Assembly: GCA_024637115.1 (NCBI GenBank)
Contig: JAGXFU010000009.1
Coordinates: forward strand, 1 to 34,983
Origin: Actinomycetes bacterium
Lineage (GTDB): Bacteria; Actinomycetota; Coriobacteriia; Anaerosomatales; JAGXFU01
Length of the DNA stretch: 34,983 bases
Reading direction: 5' to 3'
This document shows, one piece after another, positions 1-4,775 of the stretch. Both the position numbers and the translations under genes were made by a program. Every line of letters starts with the position of its first letter. The stretch's first letter is position 1. Below the pieces are notes generated by a model. It saw nothing but the letters and a program-made list of their open reading frames with translations. It searched no databases and was not told the origin of the DNA.

Positions 1-433
1 ATCTCTGGGCGGACACCACCCGCCTGCTCGCCACCTACGACGCCGAGGGCACGCTTGCGATGCGCTTCCTCTACGCCGATGCTCGCACGCCGTTCGGCGC
101 AGACACACATGCGGGCCGCATCTTCTTCGCATACGACCAGACTGGCAGCCTGCGCACGGTCACTGCCGAGGATGGCTCTCTCCTCAAGAGCGTGGCCCAC
201 GACAGCTTCGGCAACCTCATCGCCGACAGTGCGCCGGGCCTAGCGGTGCCCCTCGGCTTCGCAGGTGGCCTGTATGATGCCGACACCGGCCTCACGTTCT
301 TTGGCGCGCGCGACTACGATGCAGAGCTCGGACGCTGGATAGCGAAGGACCCGATCGGCTTTGCCGGAGGGGACGCGAACCTCTACGGCTATTGCCTGGG
401 AGATCCCGTGAACCTGGTGGATCCGAGTGGGTT
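1..433 (+). repeat. RHS core direct repeat, copy 1 (partial, cut by window edge)
   Basis: This stretch aligns without gaps to 1768–2200 (offset 1767). By eye about 32 positions differ, giving roughly 93% identity, mostly at third codon positions. Similarity stops abruptly after the codons for DPSGL. The pattern is that of RHS core copies used for recombinational exchange of C-terminal toxin tips. Confidence 0.85.
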
Positions 434-938
434 GTGGACCATCGGCCTTCCCATGCCGTCATCACTGTCCATTGATGTCAACACTGGGTTGTCAGTTGGG
501 ACTGACCTGAACATGCTTGTGATCGACGGTCACGGGAATGTCGGAGTCATCGAAAGCGGTTCGGGTGGCATAGGCACCGGGCTAGGCGGTAGCGCCGGCT
601 GGGCGTTGCAGTTCACTGATGCTGACTGCATCTTCCAACTCGAAGGGTGGGGGTGGCTCGCCGGCGGCAGTTGGACCTTCTTGCCGGGCGGAGTACCAAC
701 GAGTGTGGGAGGCGAATACGTCAGCAACCCCGACGGCGACTTCAGTGGGGTGAACGTGAATGTGGGCGTGGGATTCGCGATCACCCCACTCCTGGCAGGC
801 CTGCCTGGTGAGGCCCATGGACGCGTGAGCTATTCTAAGATTACTAGCAGCGCCAATGTTTGGGACGGGCTGAAGGTTCTGGACAACACACTCACGCGCA
901 TCTCGAGGGATGCGGTACATCGAGCGTATGGGGGGTAG
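1..938 (+). CDS. RHS-repeat polymorphic toxin protein, C-terminal part (5' end outside window)
   Basis: The reading frame is open from the window edge (first full codon at base 3), so the start of the gene lies upstream. The first ~140 codons are the end of an RHS/YD-repeat core: YADARTPFG, YDQTGSLRTV, the GLYDADTGLTFFGARDYDAELGRWIAKDPIGFAGGDANLYGYC stretch (residue pieces only) and the closing NLVDPSGL motif near base 433. In known RHS proteins this core forms a shell around a C-terminal toxin that is released after the DPxG-type junction. The ~168 residues after it are glycine-rich and beta-like with a few aromatic residues. I recognise no toxin family or catalytic motif in them. The next gene starts 3 bases downstream and is a plausible immunity gene. 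RHS assignment is firm; the toxin role of the tip is inference from architecture. Confidence 0.85.
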   Translation, partial: LWADTTRLLATYDAEGTLAMRFLYADARTPFGADTHAGRIFFAYDQTGSLRTVTAEDGSLLKSVAHDSFGNLIADSAPGLAVPLGFAGGLYDADTGLTFFGARDYDAELGRWIAKDPIGFAGGDANLYGYCLGDPVNLVDPSGLWTIGLPMPSSLSIDVNTGLSVGTDLNMLVIDGHGNVGVIESGSGGIGTGLGGSAGWALQFTDADCIFQLEGWGWLAGGSWTFLPGGVPTSVGGEYVSNPDGDFSGVNVNVGVGFAITPLLAGLPGEAHGRVSYSKITSSANVWDGLKVLDNTLTRISRDAVHRAYGG

Positions 939-941
939 GCC

Positions 942-1376
942 ATGAGTCTCGAGGCTTGTTCGCCGGTGGGCATGTTCAGAGCGCAGCGACTTCTGCTTCC
1001 CATGTTTCCCGTCGGGATTTGGTGGGCGTCTGCTGCGATACTCGGGTGGGGCAGCTTTCCCTTTCTACTTCTGACTCCGGTGTTCATCGTGGGGACTGTC
1101 GCGCTGGTGGCAACAAGTCTGCGGACTCAGTACCCGGACGCGGTGCGGGTGACCGGCGACGGTGAGGCATTCGAGTTCGTGAGGAAGGGACACCCCGAAC
1201 GGATTGACCGGCAGGCGATTCAGACGCCTGTTCGTATCGCTGACGTGTACGGTCGTCCAGTGATCTATTTCTGTGTCCGTGACGCCGTTGCTCGCCGGCG
1301 CACAAGGTGGTACTACCTCGTGGTTGATGATCGACAGCTAGCGGCCGCCTGGTTGCGCGATGTTGCCCTTCAGTGA
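942..1376 (+). CDS. Small membrane protein, possible immunity protein for the preceding RHS tip
   Basis: A 144-residue protein starting 3 bases after the RHS stop codon. Residues ~17–60 form two adjacent hydrophobic segments (around PMFPVGIWWASAAILGW and FLLLTPVFIVGTVALVA), followed by a soluble C-terminal half of ~80 residues with a beta-rich, charged look. This two-helix-plus-soluble layout resembles bacterial PH-like/YcxB-like membrane proteins, but the similarity is impressionistic. I do not recognise a named family. Its position directly behind a variable RHS tip is where cognate immunity genes sit, so immunity is the leading guess. No strong ribosome binding site precedes the ATG at 942; an in-frame ATG at 972 has GGTGGG just upstream and could be the true start. 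Confidence 0.6.
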   Translation: MSLEACSPVGMFRAQRLLLPMFPVGIWWASAAILGWGSFPFLLLTPVFIVGTVALVATSLRTQYPDAVRVTGDGEAFEFVRKGHPERIDRQAIQTPVRIADVYGRPVIYFCVRDAVARRRTRWYYLVVDDRQLAAAWLRDVALQ

Positions 1377-1499
1377 TGGATGTGAGGTCGGGAGCGTCCT
1401 GGCGAGAACGCCCTCGGTCGCCTCGCAGAGGTCACGCGCGACGGTGAGCTCTCCGAGTCCTATGCCTACGACGAGAACGGCAACCGCACAGATGCCCGC

Positions 1500-2687
1500 G
1501 TGCCGCTCCGAGGTATCGACACCACCCAGAGCGCTCACTTCGATACCGAGGACCGCGCCACGCTTGTGGGCGATGCCACCTACACCTACACCCCTGACGG
1601 CTACCTCGCGCTCAAGCACTCGCAGGAAGGCACCACGACGTATGCCTACACCGCCTTCGGGGAGCTTGCGCAGGCCACGTTGCCCGATGGTCGCAGCATC
1701 ACCTACACCTACGATGCGTCCAGACGCCGTACGTCCAAGGCGATAGACGGTGCTGTGACCGAGCGCTACCTGTGGGCAGACACCACCCGCCTGCTCGCCA
1801 CCTACGACGCCGAGGGCGCGCTGCTCGTGCGCTTCCTCTACGCCGACGCCCGCACGCCGTTTGGCGCAGACACACATGCGGGTCGTATCTTCTGCGCATA
1901 CGACCAGACAGGCAGCCTGCGCACCGTCACTGCCGAGGACGGGTCTCTCCTCAAGAGCGTGACCCACGACAGCTTTGGCAACCTCATCGCCGACAGCGCG
2001 CCGGACCTAGCGGTGCCCCTCGGCTTCGCAGGTGGCCTGCATGATGCCGACACCGGCCTCACGCTCTTTGGCGCGCGCGACTACGATGCGGAGCTCGGAC
2101 GCTGGATCGCGAAGGACCCCATCGGCTTCGCGGGAGGGGACGCGAACCTCTACGGGTATTGCCTGGGCGATCCCGTGAACCTGGTGGATCCGAGTGGGTT
2201 ACTGAGTCAGTGCTGGCGCTCGTACGAGAACTGGATGTCTATCGCTGCCATCGCATCCATGACCGCTGCGGCAGCGAGCTTGGTTGCCTGGGCCGCTGCG
2301 GGTACCGTTATTGGAGGACTCGGCGCCGGGGCAGTGGCCATCTCAGCGGGAGCCATTGCAGCAGCTGCGTTCATTTGGGCTGCTGTTCTGAAGCAGCGTT
2401 GTCTTGCAGAAGATGCGCGACTGGCGGCATGTCTGTCCACGGATGAACAGAGTGCCAGGGGCAGGCTATCGAGCGGGGTTCAAGATGGGACTTCGGCTGG
2501 GCTGAGTGTTGGCTTCGTTGCAGTCGATGTGGTGGCCGCTCCCGGGTTGTTATCTCCTGCGTGGAGCTTCGTCTCCACCATCTCGGCGGTACAATCACTG
2601 GCAGAGGTCGGAAGAATGCGGGCTGCAGAGCGCATCGGTGAGCAGCAGCAAGGCGACGATTTGTGGGTAGGAGGGGGAGGCCAATGA
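1500..2687 (+). CDS. Orphan RHS C-terminal fragment with hydrophobic toxin-like tip
   Basis: RHS coding similarity begins abruptly at about base 1404 (frame reads ENALGRLAEVTRDGELSESY), with an in-frame stop at 1383–1385 and no start codon before the GTG at 1500. This is therefore a 5'-truncated core, not a complete RHS gene. It carries YD repeats, the RHS hyperconserved end and the NLVDPSGL junction near base 2200. The 162-residue tip is unlike the first one: it has two long Ala/Gly/Val-rich hydrophobic segments at tip residues ~12–60, then a more polar C-terminal part. That suggests membrane insertion, but I recognise no family. It overlaps the next gene by ATGA. It is most likely a displaced, normally silent tip that becomes expressed after recombination with an upstream core. 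Weak expression from GTG 1500 cannot be excluded. Confidence 0.7.
   Translation: MPLRGIDTTQSAHFDTEDRATLVGDATYTYTPDGYLALKHSQEGTTTYAYTAFGELAQATLPDGRSITYTYDASRRRTSKAIDGAVTERYLWADTTRLLATYDAEGALLVRFLYADARTPFGADTHAGRIFCAYDQTGSLRTVTAEDGSLLKSVTHDSFGNLIADSAPDLAVPLGFAGGLHDADTGLTLFGARDYDAELGRWIAKDPIGFAGGDANLYGYCLGDPVNLVDPSGLLSQCWRSYENWMSIAAIASMTAAAASLVAWAAAGTVIGGLGAGAVAISAGAIAAAAFIWAAVLKQRCLAEDARLAACLSTDEQSARGRLSSGVQDGTSAGLSVGFVAVDVVAAPGLLSPAWSFVSTISAVQSLAEVGRMRAAERIGEQQQGDDLWVGGGGQ
1768..2200 (+). repeat. RHS core direct repeat, copy 2
   Basis: Gapless partner of bases 1–433, about 93% identical by eye. The orphan fragment carries additional upstream RHS sequence (1404–1767) whose counterpart would lie before the window start. 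The repeat ends precisely at the DPSGL codons, where the two tips diverge completely. Confidence 0.85.
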
Positions 2688-2983
2688 TGCCCTTCGAGCA
2701 GTGGTACTCGATTGCTGGGCCAATCATGTGGGGGACAGTGTTCGCGCTCGCCGGACTTGGCACGTGGGGCTTCGTTCACAAGTGGCCACTGTTCCGGCTA
2801 GTCGTCCGTTTGAGTGCCGTGCTTGTCGTGGGCGTTGTTTTGGTGCTGCTCATCGAGTTCTGGGATCGCGGCGCAGAAGCCCTGCCTCTCCTCGGATTCG
2901 CGCTTGTGGTGATGGTGGGCTGGCTAATCGGCGCTCTTGCGCTTGCGCGTAGAGTTGATTCGCGGCAAGGGGGCCGCGAGTAG
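2684..2983 (+). CDS. Three-helix membrane protein, possible immunity partner of the orphan RHS tip
   Basis: A 99-residue protein from ATG 2684, chosen because GAGGGGGAGG lies just upstream and the ATG overlaps the RHS stop codon (ATGA at 2684–2687). A longer GTG start at 2663 in the same frame is less likely. Three hydrophobic segments are visible (residues ~10–32, ~40–62 and ~70–92) with a basic C-terminal tail. No family is recognised. Translational coupling to a hydrophobic RHS tip fits an immunity protein that protects the inner membrane against a membrane-active toxin, but this is inference from position and topology only. Confidence 0.6.
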   Translation: MMPFEQWYSIAGPIMWGTVFALAGLGTWGFVHKWPLFRLVVRLSAVLVVGVVLVLLIEFWDRGAEALPLLGFALVVMVGWLIGALALARRVDSRQGGRE

Positions 2984-3019
2984 ACTCGCCGTCGAGTGCT
3001 TTTCGCCCCGGGCACAGTG

Positions 3020-3038
3020 GTGTATACTCCGTGTATAC
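3020..3038 (+). promoter_or_regulatory. Tandem GTGTATAC repeats: promoter/operator of the MazE-like–PIN pair
   Basis: GTGTATAC occurs at 3020–3027 and again at 3031–3038, so the copies are 11 bp apart, about one helical turn. Each contains the palindrome GTATAC. The first copy overlaps TATACT (3023–3028), a good -10 element; no clear -35 is seen. Antitoxins of this type usually repress their own operon, so these are candidate binding sites. Confidence 0.5.
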
Positions 3039-3060
3039 GCGCCCCTGGAGGTCGGGTCTC

Positions 3061-3318
3061 ATGAAGGTCAAGCTGCGCAAAGTCGGAAACAGCTACACAC
3101 TCACCGTGCCCAGAGAGTACGTTTCAGAACTCGGCATGGACGAGGGTTCTGAGTTTGAGGTCCTTGTTGCGGAGGATCGTGTGGTCTACAAGCCGGTCGC
3201 GGATACCTGGGACTCACTCAGAGACAAGCTGCGGACTCAGGCGGAGAGCCGCGGCATCACCGATGGGGATGTGGAGCAGGCGGTCAAGGAGCTTCGCAGG
3301 GCGAGAACCACTTCGTGA
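3061..3318 (+). CDS. AbrB/MazE-type antitoxin (SpoVT-AbrB fold)
   Basis: An 85-residue protein from ATG 3061, with GGAGG at 3047–3051. An upstream in-frame GTG at 3031 falls inside the promoter repeats and is rejected. The N-terminal ~45 residues (VKLRKVGNSYTLTVPREYV, LGMDEGSEFEVLV) are a classic swapped-hairpin AbrB/MazE DNA-binding domain. The C-terminal ~40 residues are helical and charged, as expected for a toxin-wrapping tail. Its stop overlaps the GTG start of the downstream PIN-domain gene, so the two are translationally coupled. The predicted job is to neutralise that toxin and repress the operon through the tandem repeats upstream. The AbrB–PIN combination is known (VapB-type antitoxins). 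Confidence 0.85.
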   Translation: MKVKLRKVGNSYTLTVPREYVSELGMDEGSEFEVLVAEDRVVYKPVADTWDSLRDKLRTQAESRGITDGDVEQAVKELRRARTTS

Positions 3319-3725
3319 TACGGGCAGTGCTCGACACGAATGTGATTGTCTCCTCGGTAATCGGAGATGGTGCTCCAGCGATCTTGATGAGGCGTGCCAG
3401 GGCCGGTCACTTCGCGGCGGTCATCTCCGGCTACATCCTTGAGGAGATGTGGCGGGTAATGGTCGACAAGTTCGCCTTTGATGAGCCAGAGGTAGAGGAG
3501 ATCCTGCTGCATATCGCCAATGCCTCGGATGTCGTCCCCTTGTTCGAGACGGCGAACATGTGGTGTGGCGACACCGCGGACAATCCCGTTGTCGAGACCG
3601 CCATCCAGGGGAAAGCGGACGTTCTGGTGACCGGAGATAAGCGACTGCTGGCAACCGGCGGCCTCCCGATTCGAGTGGTGACTGCCGCGGCATTCCTCGC
3701 AGAACTCGATCACGCTGCGCAATAG
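3315..3725 (+). CDS. PIN-domain toxin (PIN_3 / VapC-like ribonuclease)
   Basis: A 136-residue single-domain protein. The acidic residues of a PIN nuclease are visible in order: D7 in AVLDTNV, E43/E44 in YILEEMW, D86 and D89 in CGDTADN, and D108 in VLVTGDKRLL. This layout matches the family annotated as 'putative toxin-antitoxin system toxin component, PIN family'. Such proteins are Mg2+-dependent RNases. The gene starts with GTG at 3315, overlapping the antitoxin stop (GTGA), which fixes the start. All catalytic acids are present, so the toxin looks intact. The RNA target cannot be inferred. Confidence 0.87.
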   Translation: MIRAVLDTNVIVSSVIGDGAPAILMRRARAGHFAAVISGYILEEMWRVMVDKFAFDEPEVEEILLHIANASDVVPLFETANMWCGDTADNPVVETAIQGKADVLVTGDKRLLATGGLPIRVVTAAAFLAELDHAAQ

Positions 3726-3763
3726 GATGCGAACACATCTGCTACACATGCTGCTTCCTCGTA

Positions 3764-3793
3764 TTGAACGTTGTAGCGTTATAGCGTTATGAT
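3764..3793 (+). promoter_or_regulatory. Promoter and tandem TAGCGTTA operator of the RelE-type pair
   Basis: TTGAAC (3764–3769) and TATGAT (3788–3793) are separated by 18 bp and make a good sigma-70-type promoter. Two abutting TAGCGTTA copies (3774–3781 and 3782–3789) fill the spacer and reach the -10 box. A repressor bound there would block RNA polymerase, which fits antitoxin autoregulation. Confidence 0.6.
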
Positions 3794-3811
3794 GCTCGTG
3801 AGGTGAGATTC

Positions 3812-4042
3812 ATGAACACGCCACGTCGCTCCACGATCTATCTTGACCCAGAGCTTCACAAGACGCTTCGGATGAAGGCGGCGGCCACGGATCGCTCTGT
3901 CTCGGATCTCGTGAACGAGGCGATTCGTGCGGCTCTGGCAGAGGACGAAGAGGACCTGCGGGCCTTCTCTGAGCGGGCAGATGAGCCGCTGATCGCGTAC
4001 GAAGAGGCGCTCACGTACCTGAAGCGCGATGGCAAGCTATAG
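3812..4042 (+). CDS. Ribbon-helix-helix (CopG/RHH-like) antitoxin of a RelE-type pair
   Basis: A 76-residue protein. ATG 3812 is chosen because GAGGTGA (3800–3806) lies 5 bases upstream; an earlier in-frame GTG at 3803 is part of that ribosome binding site. The N-terminus, RRSTIYLDPELHKTLRMKAAATDRSVSDLVNEAIRAAL, reads as a ribbon-helix-helix DNA-binding domain: a beta strand, then a helix, then the S-x-S-[DE]-L-V-N-E-A-I turn and second helix. The acidic C-terminal tail (EDEEDLRAF... YEEALTYLK) would contact the toxin. It overlaps the RelE-like gene by 14 bases. It probably represses its own promoter through the TAGCGTTA repeats. Confidence 0.82.
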   Translation: MNTPRRSTIYLDPELHKTLRMKAAATDRSVSDLVNEAIRAALAEDEEDLRAFSERADEPLIAYEEALTYLKRDGKL

Positions 4043-4295
4043 CGTCTCTCTCAAGCGCTCGGTTCTCAAAGACCTTGAGTCGGTGCCGGTGCGCGACCGG
4101 GATCGCATCATGGGGCGGATCGGTGCGCTTGCACATGATCCGCGACCCTCGGGTTGTGAGAAGCTTTCTGCGCTTGAGCGATACCGTATCCGTGTCGGCG
4201 ACTATCGCGTCGTGTATTCGATAGAGGACGACGCTCTCGTCGTCTGGGTTATTCGCGTCGGGCATAGGCGAGACGTCTACCGCAACTTGGGCTGA
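4029..4295 (+). CDS. RelE/ParE-superfamily toxin
   Basis: An 88-residue protein with the RelE fold pattern: an N-terminal strand (YSVSLKRSVLKDLESV), a helix with basic residues, the LSALERYRIRVGDYRVVYSIEDD core, and the terminal strand VWVIRVGHRRDVYRNL. The VGHRRDVYR end with conserved Arg and Tyr is characteristic of RelE-type ribosome-dependent mRNA interferases, whereas ParE gyrase inhibitors usually lack it; RelE is therefore the better guess. It begins inside the antitoxin gene and is co-transcribed with it. It looks full-length and intact. Confidence 0.85.
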   Translation: MASYSVSLKRSVLKDLESVPVRDRDRIMGRIGALAHDPRPSGCEKLSALERYRIRVGDYRVVYSIEDDALVVWVIRVGHRRDVYRNLG

Positions 4296-4337
4296 CTGCG
4301 CTTCCGCATCGCTGCTATCCGAGATATCCCAACATGA

Positions 4338-4374
4338 CGCTGTGCGCTCCTGGCCGGCCTTTTCGCGCACAGCG
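4338..4374 (+). terminator. 10-bp perfect inverted repeat after the RelE-like gene, possible terminator
   Basis: CGCTGTGCGC (4338–4347) pairs perfectly with GCGCACAGCG (4365–4374) across a 17-base loop that itself contains GGCCGGCC. There is no run of T residues after it, so it may be a weak terminator insulating the toxin–antitoxin unit, or a protein-binding palindrome. Confidence 0.4.
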
Positions 4375-4432
4375 CACTTGTGTTATACGCAGCATCGGCG
4401 TGTTGTGCGTATGACCTCTGGGAGGTGGACCT

Positions 4433-4609
4433 ATGCAGCGACAGCCGCTCGAAGTCATGGTGACCGATTCAGCTTCCACGCGAGTGTTGCGCGCGCTGGC
4501 CGACGCTGGTGTATTGCATGCCGGTGGAGTTCTTGTCGGGACCCAGGAGACCTCGCTCTTGCATGGGAGGGCCTTGCCGGTCGTGGAAAGTCATGGACGA
4601 ACCGGGTAA
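4433..4609 (+). CDS. Short ORF (58 aa), possible remnant of a nucleotidyltransferase-fold protein
   Basis: The ATG at 4433 is preceded 5 bases upstream by GGAGGTG (4421–4427), one of the best ribosome binding sites in this region. The 58-codon frame ends at TAA 4607–4609. The peptide contains LRALADAGVLHAGGVLVGTQ, which reminds me of the N-terminal motif of the GSU2403-type nucleotidyltransferase-fold family (AGVF-x-G-GVLVGTHAF). That family is several hundred residues long, so if the likeness is real this is a truncated remnant. It could also be a genuine small protein. A longer overlapping frame (4342–4785) has shadow-like Arg/Ser/Trp-rich composition and runs over the uvrA SOS box, so I prefer this one. 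Confidence 0.4.
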   Translation: MQRQPLEVMVTDSASTRVLRALADAGVLHAGGVLVGTQETSLLHGRALPVVESHGRTG

Positions 4610-4690
4610 CACGCTCGGTCGCTGCACTCAATCGTATCTCGCCTTCTGCGGCAGAGAGCGTTCGGGTCTTGTGGGATAGGGTGGCTGCAC

Positions 4691-4714
4691 TACGAACACA
4701 CGTTCGTATATACT
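4691..4714 (+). promoter_or_regulatory. LexA (SOS) box and promoter of uvrA
   Basis: TACGAACACACGTTCGTA at 4691–4708 is a perfect 7+4+7 palindrome containing CGAACACACGTTCG, which matches the Gram-positive LexA consensus CGAAC-N4-GTTCG. TATACT (4709–4714), a likely -10 element, abuts it, so bound LexA would cover the -35/-10 spacer. A second possible -10, TACAAT, lies at 4722–4727. The leader to the uvrA start is about 55 bases. Confidence 0.85.
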
Positions 4715-4775
4715 TCGGGGGTACAATAGAGTTTCGGCAAGAATCGTCTCCCGACGTGAAAGCGAGTTCTACCCC

